Positions 1 to 8,923 of a stretch of DNA of 64,000 nucleotides are shown one piece after another. Positions within the stretch are counted from its first letter, which is position 1; every line of letters begins with the position of its first letter. Source of the DNA: Acidobacteriota bacterium (GTDB taxonomy: Bacteria; Acidobacteriota; Vicinamibacteria; Marinacidobacterales; Marinacidobacteraceae); the NCBI GenBank assembly GCA_022820545.1, contig JAJEFG010000082.1, forward strand, positions 24,245 through 88,244, written 5' to 3'. The position numbers and the translations under genes are program-made. The notes below the pieces were generated by a model. The model did not search any database. It saw nothing but the letters and a program-made list of their open reading frames with translations, and was not told the DNA's origin.

Positions 1-1
1 G

Positions 2-193
2 GTGGCCCACCGCGACTACTCGATCTGCGGCGCGAAGATCCGCCTCCTCCCGTTCGCCAACCGCCTGGCCTCCCGCTGCGGCTCCCGTGTGTCTCAGCGG
101 GCCGCCCGTTCTCACCCCACTCCCCCGGCCCGCCAGGCACCCCGTCCTTTCACTAGAATCCGCCCCCGGCTGCCCGATGACCCTGCTCGTTGA
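2..193 (+). pseudogene. C-terminal fragment of an ATP-binding (HATPase_c_4 / AlbA_2-type) protein, apparently truncated
   Basis: The frame is open from the window edge. It begins with VAHRDYSICGAKIRLLPFAN, which closely resembles the HRDYS..GAKIRL..FADRLE motif of HATPase_c_4 domains in AlbA_2/Schlafen-like DNA-binding ATPases. Similarity stops after about 23 residues. The expected continuation (RLELYSPG type) is replaced by Arg/Pro-rich sequence that runs to a TGA at 191-193, inside the next gene. I infer a gene broken by frameshift or recombination at the edge of the defence island. Only the last part is inside the window, so a variant intact C terminus cannot be excluded. Confidence 0.45.
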
Positions 194-890
194 CTACGAC
201 AATCTGCACCTGCTCATACGCCGACGAGGAGCACGACACGCGATTACCAGCCTCGTGGAGGCCCTGGGTTTGTGGCAGCCCGCCTGGGGGCGAAGGGTCA
301 CCTGCAGGCTCTACGGCGGTTGGCTACACGGATCTTCGTTGTCACGGGATGCCCAACGCCTGATCCCCGATCTCCAGCGCGAGTTCCCTCGTTCCATTCG
401 TGTAAGGAGCACCGGCGGCGCACACGCGGTGATCTGCGAGGTCCAGCTCGCTCGATCCCTCGCCTGCGACCCGGCGGTCGTGTTGACGCATACCTACCGT
501 CCACGTTCCCTGCCGCGGCGCCTTCAGTGCGACAGAGCCCCGTTCTCCGGCTGCGTGGCCCCATCGCAGTGTCCGATCGCACCTCTTGAACCGTTCATCA
601 GCAACACGAAGTGTCCCGTCACCAACTGCTCCGTCGAACCGGAAACTGTCCTGGCCCGTGCTGAACAGAAGCTCGTGGATTCGATGCTGATCGTGGATCT
701 CGTGCATTTCGCCGACACCATGCCACGTCCGCTGGTCGTCGTATCGGCAGACGAAGACCTCTGGCCCGGTATCCGCTTCGCACTGCTGCGCGGCGCGCAG
801 ATCATTCATGTGCTGCCGCCGCGCAGTCGGGTTCGCGTCCGTCGTTACCAGAATCTGGAGACGAATACGTATTCCCGTGTCATCATGTAG
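177..890 (+). CDS. NYN/PIN-like nuclease with cysteine-rich insert, first gene of a NYN-STAND operon
   Basis: This 237-aa protein has the acidic motifs expected of a NYN (PIN-fold) metal-dependent ribonuclease: VDYDN near the N terminus (Asp6, Asp8), QKLVDS (Lys165, Asp168) followed by Asp174, and VVVSADEDL (Asp192, Asp194). Between strands 1 and 2 lies an insert with five cysteines (118, 126, 132, 146, 151) that could bind zinc. The ATG at 177 was chosen over the longer upstream extension because it directly starts the first beta strand. The stop lies 11 bp before the NACHT-type ATPase gene, so the two are surely one operon. Inference: this is the effector nuclease of a two-component defence module whose sensor/switch is the downstream NTPase. 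The nuclease fold is seen in motif order only, and substrate (tRNA, mRNA or DNA) is unknown. Confidence 0.65.
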   Translation: MTLLVDYDNLHLLIRRRGARHAITSLVEALGLWQPAWGRRVTCRLYGGWLHGSSLSRDAQRLIPDLQREFPRSIRVRSTGGAHAVICEVQLARSLACDPAVVLTHTYRPRSLPRRLQCDRAPFSGCVAPSQCPIAPLEPFISNTKCPVTNCSVEPETVLARAEQKLVDSMLIVDLVHFADTMPRPLVVVSADEDLWPGIRFALLRGAQIIHVLPPRSRVRVRRYQNLETNTYSRVIM

Positions 891-901
891 GACAAGATCA
901 A

Positions 902-3160
902 ATGCAATTCGACGACTTCAGACGGGTCGTAACCTGTTTCGCCGATCGCGTGGACGACGTCGCCGCTCACCGCGGTGAGCTCCTGGTACAGATCCGGGAC
1001 GAGACGATCAACGTCAAGCTACATCAGCGGCCGGACGGCTTGTTGGTCGAGGAACTGGATGAGCGCATGCCGGCGGCGCGTTGGATCATCAACCGACTCG
1101 CTCGAATTCCGCTGCTCGCAGACCGGATCTGTTCGTATGTATCGCCACCGACGGCTTTCGTACCGCCGTCCGGACGCCTGCTCCTGAACCCCAATGAGAG
1201 CACGTCCGCGGGGGACCATTCCTGCGACGACACCGAGCAAGCACTCACAGAGGTTCTCAGCCGCCGGCCTGCAGGAACCACCTCCGTCTTGTACCTCACT
1301 TCCGACGCGGGTGAGGGAAAGACGTCGCTGATCAATAGGGTGGCGGTTCGACAGGCGGAAGCGTACAGGGCAAAACAAACCGACTGGCTCTTGGTGCCGG
1401 TCCCGTTGGGGGGCCGTACCTTCTTGCGATTCGACGATGTTGTCGTCTCTGCGCTTGTAAACCGGCTCCGCTTCCAGCTCCTGTACTACGATGCCTTTTT
1501 GGAACTGGTCCGTCTCGGCGTTCTCGTGCCCGCCTTTGACGGCTTTGAGGAAATGATCGTCGAGTCCACTTCCGGAGAGGCCCTTTCTGCCCTCGGTGGC
1601 CTGGTAGGCAGGCTGCGTTCCGCCGGCACGGTACTCGTGGCCGCGCGCAAGGCCTATTTCGACTATCCGAATTTCGGCTCCCATGCGAGGCTTTTCGACA
1701 GCATCGGGTCAAAGAGCGAAGTGGCGTTCGGACGCCTCTCGCTCAATCGCTGGGATCATCAGACCTTCGCCAAGTACGCGACAGAAAGACGAATCCACGA
1801 TCCCAGTCGCCTGTATACCAGCGTTTCTGATCGTCTCGGAGAGACGCATCCCATCCTGACTCGTGCGGTGCTGGTAAAGCGATTGCTGGACGTCGCGACC
1901 GAAGGGGACGACCTCCCTGCGCTTCTGGCGCGTATCGGACAGGACGAGCGCGACTACTTCCGTGACTTCGTTTCCAGCATCGTGGAACGGGAGGCAGTCA
2001 AGTGGCAGGACAGGTCAGGTGACGGGTCGGGCGCACTGTTGACGACTGATGAACATCATGAACTGCTGTCCATGCTTGCACGGGAAATGTGGCTGAGCGC
2101 GACAGACGAACTTGGAATCGACCTCCTGACGCTTGCCGTGGATATGTTCGCCGAGGACAAGAATCCGACCGTCGCGCGGCAAATCCAGGAACGCATCAAG
2201 CAGCACGCGCTTCTTACCGTCACTCGAATGGGTCGCACGACGTTGGTCTTCGACCACGAGGATTTTCGAGTCTTCTACCTCGGGCGGGCGTTGGGCTGCG
2301 CTCTGGTAAACGGCGACACCGGTGCGGTGCGGTCGCTGTTGGACAAGGCGGGCCTGCCTGGCTCGGCGGTGGCAGAGGCAGCCAGCTTCGTCCGACACTC
2401 CGACACGATGTTGGAGTCTGTCCTCGCACTGCTCCAGACCCTGGCTGACGAGGCCCTTTTCGCATCGTTCGAGCGGGAGAACTGTGGAGCGTTGGCGATG
2501 TGTCTGCTGGACCGGGAGGTTGGCCCGTACGAAATCCGGAACATGAGTTTTCCGACTGCGGCTTTGCGCGGACGACACCTGGATCGCGTTACGGCGTCCA
2601 GGTCGTATTTCCACGCCACGGGTTTGACGGGAGCGACACTACACGGTTGCAGTTTTCGGGACTGTCACTTCGAGCGGTTCGACGTTGACGGATCAGAAAC
2701 TGTGTCTGACACAACACTCGACGAAGCGTGCCATGTAGACAGTGTCGTTCGTATGGGGAAGAACGACGAAGATCCGATCACATGGTTCGACCCAGCGAAC
2801 ATTCAACGCTGTCTGCGTACTTCTGGGTTCGACTTCAAGGACCGCGAGGATGCGCAGGCTGCAGGCGGCGCGGAGCTTGAGTTCGACGACGATCTGATCG
2901 TCGTACAGCGGTTTCTGCGAACATTTCTGCGAGCGACCGGACTGAATGAGATGACCATCAGGCAGCGCTTGGGTGTCAAGGCCAACCACTTCTTCAAGGA
3001 TCTGCTGCCGCCACTTTCCCAAGCGGGTGTTGTGCAGGAGGTCCAGTACGAGGGTCATGGTAACCAGCGTCGTTTCCGGCTAAGCGTGCCAATGACCCAG
3101 ATCGAGGAAGCAATGAGCGCGTCACACGGAGAGTTCAAGCGCTTCCTGAGAGAGCTCTAG
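902..3160 (+). CDS. STAND/NACHT-type NTPase with pentapeptide-like segment and C-terminal winged-helix-like region
   Basis: The 752-aa protein carries a P-loop LTSDAGEGKTSL (Lys140, Thr141; the first Gly of the motif is Ser) and a Walker B-like PAFDGFEEM (Asp213, Glu216/217). A VFDHEDFRVFYLGR motif at about 449-462 matches the helical arm that follows the ATPase core in NACHT proteins. Residues about 552-597 look like degenerate pentapeptide repeats (LTGATLHGCSFRDCHF). The last 110 residues (QRFLRTFLRATGLNEMTIRQ onward) read as a helix-turn-helix/winged-helix module. An AGGA ribosome site precedes the ATG. It lies 11 bp after the NYN gene. By family knowledge STAND NTPases oligomerise on sensing an infection signal; here I infer that it controls the NYN nuclease. 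No trans-acting ligand can be deduced. Confidence 0.7.
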   Translation: MQFDDFRRVVTCFADRVDDVAAHRGELLVQIRDETINVKLHQRPDGLLVEELDERMPAARWIINRLARIPLLADRICSYVSPPTAFVPPSGRLLLNPNESTSAGDHSCDDTEQALTEVLSRRPAGTTSVLYLTSDAGEGKTSLINRVAVRQAEAYRAKQTDWLLVPVPLGGRTFLRFDDVVVSALVNRLRFQLLYYDAFLELVRLGVLVPAFDGFEEMIVESTSGEALSALGGLVGRLRSAGTVLVAARKAYFDYPNFGSHARLFDSIGSKSEVAFGRLSLNRWDHQTFAKYATERRIHDPSRLYTSVSDRLGETHPILTRAVLVKRLLDVATEGDDLPALLARIGQDERDYFRDFVSSIVEREAVKWQDRSGDGSGALLTTDEHHELLSMLAREMWLSATDELGIDLLTLAVDMFAEDKNPTVARQIQERIKQHALLTVTRMGRTTLVFDHEDFRVFYLGRALGCALVNGDTGAVRSLLDKAGLPGSAVAEAASFVRHSDTMLESVLALLQTLADEALFASFERENCGALAMCLLDREVGPYEIRNMSFPTAALRGRHLDRVTASRSYFHATGLTGATLHGCSFRDCHFERFDVDGSETVSDTTLDEACHVDSVVRMGKNDEDPITWFDPANIQRCLRTSGFDFKDREDAQAAGGAELEFDDDLIVVQRFLRTFLRATGLNEMTIRQRLGVKANHFFKDLLPPLSQAGVVQEVQYEGHGNQRRFRLSVPMTQIEEAMSASHGEFKRFLREL

Positions 3161-3590
3161 TAACGGGGTCGGAAGTACAAGCCACCGGGGAGCGCTTGGT
3201 ACCCCATGGTCACGCAAAGTCGTCTTGCGTTGTCCCTTGGGCGGTAGCCGCCGGTTCCTTCGCGCCCCGACGACAGAGACGTCACTACCGAGTCGAGGTC
3301 CCGTCGGGCGGAATGTCGAAGAAAAGTGAGGCGGACCCCGCGTGAACGCAATGGGGAGCCTCTCCAATCGAGTCAACACGAGTGATTTCACTCATATGGT
3401 CGTTTCATCACTCCGCTGAAAGAGTCCGATATGGAGAAAACACCGCCGCGATGCCAACCGGAGGCCGGCGTCCGGTCCGGTCCGTCACTCGCCCTGATGG
3501 AGACGCGGTTGCGCTGATCTTCGGGCAGCGGTGCCGGTGTAACACCGGCGTTCCCCGCCTCTCCGCCGTGGCGCCATCGGGAGGGCCACC
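3161..3590. other. 430-bp gap between convergent genes; holds one degenerate hairpin repeat
   Basis: No credible gene. The two flanking operons converge here. The only structure I see is the hairpin at 3531-3560, a diverged member of the double-hairpin repeat family described elsewhere in this window. Confidence 0.6.
3531..3560 (-). repeat. Diverged double-hairpin repeat copy (GCCGGTGT/ACACCGGC arm)
   Basis: GCCGGTGT (3533-3540) pairs with ACACCGGC (3542-3549) and is followed by GTTCCCCGCC, matching the GTTCCAAGCC tail of better copies. The arm differs from the usual GCCGGTCT/AGACCGGC, but both sides changed together. The second hairpin is only recognisable as a weak GCTG/CAGC pair upstream. 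It sits 3' of the NACHT-nuclease gene. Confidence 0.5.
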
Positions 3591-6500
3591 TTACGCGCGA
3601 GCGTCGGCGGAGAACGAATGCCGTTGGCCTGGCTCGCCGACGGGCCGGGTGACATCAACAACACGCACGTCGATCTTCGACCCGCTGGCGGCTGGCAGCG
3701 TCTCTTCAAGGGCCTGCTTCAGCGTTTGTGGCGTCTGTACCAACTGGCCGGACGGCCCCTTGGGAATCCGTTGCCCGCCGAACCAGAGGACGAGGTAGAT
3801 CCCGTGTCCGTCGGCGGCGGGGAGCGTCGTGTACTTCGCGACGAGTTGGTCGGAAACGGCGGTCCAGAGGCCGCGATGGCCCTCGCGCTTGATTTCGATG
3901 GGCACTGTGAAGCCGCTGTACGACACCCGAAGGTCGCTGCGGGTGTTGTTCGCGTGCTGCGCTTCGGGCGCCACGGTGATCCGGTCGTCCAGCCTGGTGC
4001 GCAGCTCGCGCAGTACGAGATCGCGGCACGAGTTCTCCGACCTGGGGCTCGTGGGGCGGCCGTAGCCATCCACGTTCCAGAAACCGCGCCAGATGTTCTC
4101 GTCCCCACGGCACACCTCAGCGGCTAAGTCGTCGAGATGGTCGGTGACGAGCGCCAGAAGATCAGTGGCCTTCGTCGGGACCCCCCCGCGCAACGCTTCC
4201 GCGACGCGCTCTACGGAGGCAGGCGCGTACCCGGCGTCGCGGCTCTCGGTGCGCTGCCGATCGCGCGCCAGTTCCACTGTTCTCCTCCAATCCGCCAAGG
4301 CCGGATCCGCGAGCAGCGAATCGAGCGACTGTCCCGCAGCGGCGCCCGGTTGCGTGCCGAGGGCCTGGATGAACCCGCGCGTGCGCGCAGCGGCCCTTTC
4401 CGGAAGGCCCACCCAGCCCTCCTTCCACTCTTCATCCGGGGCAAACATCGGTCCGAATCGCGTGATCAGCAGACTGAGGGTTGCGGCGTCGGTATCCGCG
4501 TCCGGGAACGACGTGCCCCAATCAGGAAACAGGAATACCGCCGCTTCCCGCGTGGCCTCGTCCCGGCCGCGGGTGAACTCGTCGAACCGGGACCGGTAAT
4601 CATCCGGCGCCGCAGCCAGACCGGCCGCGAGCCAGTGCGCCCGCTGTGCGGCGGTCACGCTCTTCGATCCGACTTTCCTGGCGATGATCCTGCGAAGTTG
4701 TGTCCGGCCGGCGTGTCCAAGCGCTGCCCAGAGCAGGCAGTCGAGGACCCGGAGTTGCGGTCCCCGGCCACGCACCGGGAATCCTGTCAAAAGCGGCAGT
4801 GCGCTCCGGTGCGCGACTTCCGCGTGATCCGCGTCGGTGACCAGACGATCCAGGTGCACCAGGCTGTCGCTGCCCGCGACGATCTCGGGCTTGGCCCAGC
4901 GGACCAGGACTTCGGCGACCAGGTCCGGGCGCGACCGCACGAGCTTCCGATACCACGGCGGCAACTCCAAGCGACCGGTCGGGACGGTGAAGTAGAGAGC
5001 CAAGGCAGTCCGCCGTTGGATGTCATCGAGCGCCGCGAACTCTGCCGGATTCTCCCGCTCCATCACTTCGAGTCCGGCGAGGAACGGCAACGCGAGGTAG
5101 TGAGACCGCGATTCGGCGCGCAGCCGAAGAACTTCCGCCACGTCGGGGAGGTCCTCCCGATGCGGGACGCCGCGCAGCCCGCGGAGCACCGCCTCCGCGA
5201 GGGCCGCATCGGAGAACCAGACCCGGCGACCCCGAACAACGAAGTACTGGTTCAGAGTCCCAAGATATGCGCCCGCCAGGGCGTGCAGCAGCTCGGGCGA
5301 CGCCCGATTCTCGTGGAGCGCCTCCGCCTCTGCACGCACCTGATCCTCCCACTGCGCCTTCTGCTTGCTCCGCTCCGCTGCGGAGTCCTTTTCCCGCCGC
5401 TTCCGGTCCAGAAACCGAGTCGCCAGCGGGGTCTGCAGCAAGTCCGGGAGCCGCACTGCCAGATGCCCGGACCAACGGGTCCGCTCGGTGAGTTCCTCGA
5501 ACGTGATTCCCTCTTCGGCCGTGCGCTGGATGGCCTGTCCGAGCAGCCATTCGGCCAGTCCGGGGCGAGCGTCCGCAAAACCCGCCGCCTGGTCCAGACA
5601 GAACCTCCCGAAGTCGTCCGGCAGCGGTGCCGCGTACAGCGTCTCGACGGCCTCGTAGGCGCAGACCGGGAAGTCCTCCGCCTCCGGACACCGCGTGAGT
5701 CCCTCCAGCAAGAGCGCCTTTTGGAGATCGGGACGCTGCTCAAGGAATGCGCGGATCGCGCGCACCGATTCGGCGGCGCCCGGACCCCCGGACCACGACG
5801 CCGCACCCATGCGGAGCCAGTCGTAGAGCCGGGGCGGAAGGACCTGGTCGCCCACGGATTCCAGCGTCCGGGCGACCAGGCGGAGAGGAAGATCGTTGAG
5901 GAACTGCGCGTCGAGTGCCGGTCGCAGTCCCGGCAGCCTGACGCCGAGGCCTTCCAACAGGTCGGGGAGACGCTGCGCCGGAGTCTGCTCCAGAAGGTCG
6001 AACCACCAGAATCGGTAGTACCTGCCGACAAGTTCGTCCGGCTGTTCGAGCAGGTAGTTCCAAAGTTCGTCAGGCGAAATCTCCTCGGGGTACATCCGCG
6101 CCAGCAGGGTCCCAAGGAGTTCCCGGTCAGCGTCACGGACGGCGCCTCGGTGGATGTCTCGCAGGAGTCGGCGCGCGTCCTCCCGCCGCCCTGCGTCATC
6201 GGAGCAGTTGTGGAAGAAGGCGTCCAGAGCCCGCCGGTTGGCGACGGACCACCGCGTCTCGTCGCGGGAGATCTCGAGAAGCGGGTCGGCGAATTCCGGC
6301 ATCGGTTCGCCGAGTGCCAGCGCCCGGAGCACAAAACCGGTGACAACCTGGTCGGCGTCCTCACGCCCCGGTGCTTCAAGGACATGTCGGAGCGCCGCCG
6401 CTAATTCGGGGACCGCGAGGGGCCGCAGTGCGTCTTCGGGCAGCCGTCCGGCATCCAGTTTCGGATCCTGAGCGTGAATCCGGTCCAGAAGTCGCGCCTT

Positions 6501-7646
6501 CTCGCCGGGTGAGAAATCGTGGAGGTCGCCGTAAGCCGCCATACCGACCGGGTCCCGTTCGACCAGGCGCGCCCGCGCCGGCCGGCAGTGGGCCGCAAGC
6601 CATGCGGCAAGACCGCGGAGGGGCGTTGGCGGGGCGCCGTCCCGCGCCGTCATGAGGGCGAACACGCGGCCGATGGGCAGGCCGCTCTCGATCCTCCCGG
6701 CGAGGTGCCGCGCTCCCAGGAACTCGGCGATCTGGCGGTGATGGGGTGCGAACCGCCGGATGCCGGCGGGGGCGGCCTCGGTGAACAGCTTGGTGTCGAG
6801 CGCGGCCCGCGCCAGGCTCTGATCGGTGGGACGGAAGTCGTCCAGCGGCGGGTAGTCGTCATCCGACGACGAGGCGTCGAGCGAACATCCGGCCGCGCCG
6901 GAGAGCAGCAGCGTCGCGCAGAACTCGGCGGCGGCGTCCAGAACATCGGAAGGGTTTGGCTGGTCCTGCGCAGCGTCCCGGTGCTCGGCGTTGCTCTCGC
7001 CAGCCATACGGCGGCATGCGGTCTCGAAAGCCTCCCGGCGGCTTGCGGGCCAGTTGCGGCCGGCGGCGAACGCCCCGATGAGGATTTCAATGCCCTGCGG
7101 GTTCCGCAGCCACCCGGACAGACCCTTCTCCCGGGCGGACTTCAGGAAACGCCGGGCCTCGGCGCCGCCCAGGTTCGCTTCCAACAGGTTCTCGATGTCG
7201 GGATCGCGGAGCGGATCGAGCCGAAGGACCGTGACGCTTTCGTCCGGGGAGACCACCCGCAGGCGCTCCCGATCGCTCGCAAGCCAGTCCGCGGCGCGGC
7301 ACGAGAGCCGGAATCGCGGCCGTCCGAGCGCATCGAGCTGCCGCCGAATCTCGTCGAGCGGCATCCGCGGATCGCCGCTCCCCGCTCGGACTTCGTCGAG
7401 CCCGTCGAGGAAGAGCGTCTTCCCGGACCAGTCGGGCGCGCGGGTTTCGGCGAACGCGAGGAAGTCCCGAACCGGAAGGAAGAGCGCGTCGGCCCCGAGA
7501 GCGGCTCGCTCGCGCTCGAACTCGCTGGTTTTTCCCGCACCCGGATCGCCGAGTAGCACGAACGCCGGCGCGTCGCGGAAGGCGGCAAGCGGCCGTGGGC
7601 GGTCGCTGCCGGCCACGGTGACGGTGCGGGGTACGAGGCCCTTCAT
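3591..7646 (-). CDS. NACHT-type NTPase with C-terminal PD-(D/E)XK nuclease domain
   Basis: A 1351-aa protein starting with an ATPase core almost at the N terminus: LLGDPGAGKTSEF (Lys39, Thr40) and the NACHT-like Walker B LFLDGLDEVRAG (Asp81, Asp84, Glu85). A long, largely helical middle (about 300-1150) looks like a repeat-type sensor. Near the C terminus RSDLRVSYSG (Asp1238) and VPIEIKRE (Glu1251, Lys1253) form a classic PD-(D/E)XK endonuclease signature. The frame is open far upstream, but the ATG at 7646 overlaps the stop of the preceding AAA gene as ATGA, which indicates translational coupling and fixes the start. Most known bacterial NACHT/Avs proteins carry the effector at the N terminus, so this order is reversed. 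Inference: antiphage NLR-like protein that cuts DNA on activation; no known system name assigned. Confidence 0.75.
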   Translation of the reverse strand: MKGLVPRTVTVAGSDRPRPLAAFRDAPAFVLLGDPGAGKTSEFERERAALGADALFLPVRDFLAFAETRAPDWSGKTLFLDGLDEVRAGSGDPRMPLDEIRRQLDALGRPRFRLSCRAADWLASDRERLRVVSPDESVTVLRLDPLRDPDIENLLEANLGGAEARRFLKSAREKGLSGWLRNPQGIEILIGAFAAGRNWPASRREAFETACRRMAGESNAEHRDAAQDQPNPSDVLDAAAEFCATLLLSGAAGCSLDASSSDDDYPPLDDFRPTDQSLARAALDTKLFTEAAPAGIRRFAPHHRQIAEFLGARHLAGRIESGLPIGRVFALMTARDGAPPTPLRGLAAWLAAHCRPARARLVERDPVGMAAYGDLHDFSPGEKARLLDRIHAQDPKLDAGRLPEDALRPLAVPELAAALRHVLEAPGREDADQVVTGFVLRALALGEPMPEFADPLLEISRDETRWSVANRRALDAFFHNCSDDAGRREDARRLLRDIHRGAVRDADRELLGTLLARMYPEEISPDELWNYLLEQPDELVGRYYRFWWFDLLEQTPAQRLPDLLEGLGVRLPGLRPALDAQFLNDLPLRLVARTLESVGDQVLPPRLYDWLRMGAASWSGGPGAAESVRAIRAFLEQRPDLQKALLLEGLTRCPEAEDFPVCAYEAVETLYAAPLPDDFGRFCLDQAAGFADARPGLAEWLLGQAIQRTAEEGITFEELTERTRWSGHLAVRLPDLLQTPLATRFLDRKRREKDSAAERSKQKAQWEDQVRAEAEALHENRASPELLHALAGAYLGTLNQYFVVRGRRVWFSDAALAEAVLRGLRGVPHREDLPDVAEVLRLRAESRSHYLALPFLAGLEVMERENPAEFAALDDIQRRTALALYFTVPTGRLELPPWYRKLVRSRPDLVAEVLVRWAKPEIVAGSDSLVHLDRLVTDADHAEVAHRSALPLLTGFPVRGRGPQLRVLDCLLWAALGHAGRTQLRRIIARKVGSKSVTAAQRAHWLAAGLAAAPDDYRSRFDEFTRGRDEATREAAVFLFPDWGTSFPDADTDAATLSLLITRFGPMFAPDEEWKEGWVGLPERAAARTRGFIQALGTQPGAAAGQSLDSLLADPALADWRRTVELARDRQRTESRDAGYAPASVERVAEALRGGVPTKATDLLALVTDHLDDLAAEVCRGDENIWRGFWNVDGYGRPTSPRSENSCRDLVLRELRTRLDDRITVAPEAQHANNTRSDLRVSYSGFTVPIEIKREGHRGLWTAVSDQLVAKYTTLPAADGHGIYLVLWFGGQRIPKGPSGQLVQTPQTLKQALEETLPAASGSKIDVRVVDVTRPVGEPGQRHSFSADARA

Positions 7647-8887
7647 TCCGGCGCGACCCAGTGCCCGGCGGGGTGCGAAAGAAAATCCGCCAGGGAAAGG
7701 CCCCCCGGCCCCACGAGGACCGTGCGGGCGCGCTCGTAGCGCTGCCGGAACGCGGCCAGGGCGCGGCCGCTCGAACGGTCGCGGCCAGTCTTGACCGCGG
7801 CCAGTTTCGGGCCACGCTCGATGACGAAGTCCACCTCGTGCGCGTCGTCCCGCCAGTAGTGCACGCGCAGGCCGATCTCTCCGGTGTTGACGAGGTGCGC
7901 CCCGACCGCGGTCTCGACGACCCGGCCCCAGAACGTGCGGTCCGCCTGGGCCTCTTTGAAGGTGTAGCCGGAAGCCGCCGTCATCAACGAGGTGTCGAGG
8001 ACGTTCAGCTTGGGACTCGCGGCCCGGTCGGACAGCGGCCCCGCGTAGCGCGCGAGCCCGGCGACCAGCCCGACGCGCGCCAGCAGGTCGAGATACCGCG
8101 CCAGCGTCGTGGTGTTGCCGGCGTCCCGGAGCTGGCCGAGCATCTTGTTGTAGGCGACGATCTGCCCGGACATCCGGCAGGCAAGCCAGAAGAGGCGCGT
8201 CAGCAGCGCGGGCCGGTCCACGCGGGTCATCGCCAGCACGTCGCGTTCGACGCTGGCGTCGGCGATGGCGCGGCGCACGTAATCGCGCCACTCCGGCGGG
8301 GTTCCGATGTGCCGCGCCGCGCCGGGGTAGCCCCCGTAGAAGACGTAGCGGCCGGCATCGAAACCGAAGGCCGCGGCGACCTCAGGGAACGACCACTGCG
8401 CCACCGGGATCGTCTCGAAGCGTCCGGCCAAGCTCTCGTTCAGGCCTTGCTGCATCGTCATGGGGGATGACCCGGAGATGACGACCCGCAGGGGACGGTC
8501 GGCGAAGCGGTCCGCGTCCCAGAGTCCCTTGACCACTTCCGACCAGCGGGGGACCTTCTGGATCTCGTCGAGGGCCAGCACGAAGCCGCGACCCGCGGCG
8601 GCCTCCTCCCGTGCGCTCTCCCAGCGCTGGACGACCCAGCGTTCGTCCCGCATGGCGGCCGGGAAGGGATCGGTGCGGGGCGCTGCGAGCGACCTACCGC
8701 CCGCCGGCGAACGGTCGGGCTCGTCCACCGCGATGTAGCGAAACGGCATCCCGCAGCGGGCGAGCGCCTGCCGGATGATGGTGGTCTTGCCCGTCTGTCG
8801 AGGGCCGAACACGGCGACGATCCGGCGCGGCGTCTCGCGGAGGCGGTCGGTCAGGCTGGCAACCTGGCTGCGCTCGAAACGGGGCAT
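7643..8887 (-). CDS. AAA ATPase with DUF4143 C-terminal domain
   Basis: The 414-aa product has the layout of the widespread AAA_14/DUF4143 ATPases: VFGPRQTGKTTI (Lys34, Thr35), LALDEIQKVP (Asp107, Glu108), the sensor-type VVISGSSP, then a DUF4143 region including FYGGYPGA and YLDLLARVGLV. The C-terminal HEVDFVIERG...AVKTGR resembles the restriction-endonuclease-like fold of this family (Asp and Lys kept). Members occur as stand-alone genes and in mobile or defence regions; their biochemical role is unsettled. The stop overlaps the start of the NACHT-nuclease gene by ATGA, so I infer that the two proteins act together. No Shine-Dalgarno precedes the ATG; a promoter with its -10 seven bases upstream suggests a leaderless mRNA. 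Confidence 0.85.
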   Translation of the reverse strand: MPRFERSQVASLTDRLRETPRRIVAVFGPRQTGKTTIIRQALARCGMPFRYIAVDEPDRSPAGGRSLAAPRTDPFPAAMRDERWVVQRWESAREEAAAGRGFVLALDEIQKVPRWSEVVKGLWDADRFADRPLRVVISGSSPMTMQQGLNESLAGRFETIPVAQWSFPEVAAAFGFDAGRYVFYGGYPGAARHIGTPPEWRDYVRRAIADASVERDVLAMTRVDRPALLTRLFWLACRMSGQIVAYNKMLGQLRDAGNTTTLARYLDLLARVGLVAGLARYAGPLSDRAASPKLNVLDTSLMTAASGYTFKEAQADRTFWGRVVETAVGAHLVNTGEIGLRVHYWRDDAHEVDFVIERGPKLAAVKTGRDRSSGRALAAFRQRYERARTVLVGPGGLSLADFLSHPAGHWVAPE

Positions 8888-8893
8888 CGCAGG

Positions 8894-8923
8894 AAATTAG
8901 CGTAAATGTTGTGATTCACTCAA
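8894..8923 (-). promoter_or_regulatory. Candidate leaderless promoter of the AAA/DUF4143-NACHT operon
   Basis: Reading leftward, TTGAGT (8923-8918) and TAATTT (8899-8894) are 18 bp apart, and the -10-like hexamer ends six bases before the ATG at 8887. The gene has no ribosome-binding sequence, which fits transcription starting at the A of the start codon. The -10 match is only moderate. Confidence 0.35.

Noticed and set aside
3382..3798. 138-codon + strand frame 3' of the STAND gene
   Set aside because: Runs antisense into the NACHT-nuclease gene and contains no recognisable domain.
7647..8291. Upstream extension (about 215 codons) of the NACHT-nuclease frame
   Set aside because: It lies antiphase within the DUF4143 gene, has Arg/Pro-rich composition and no domain. 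The ATGA overlap fixes the real start at 7646.
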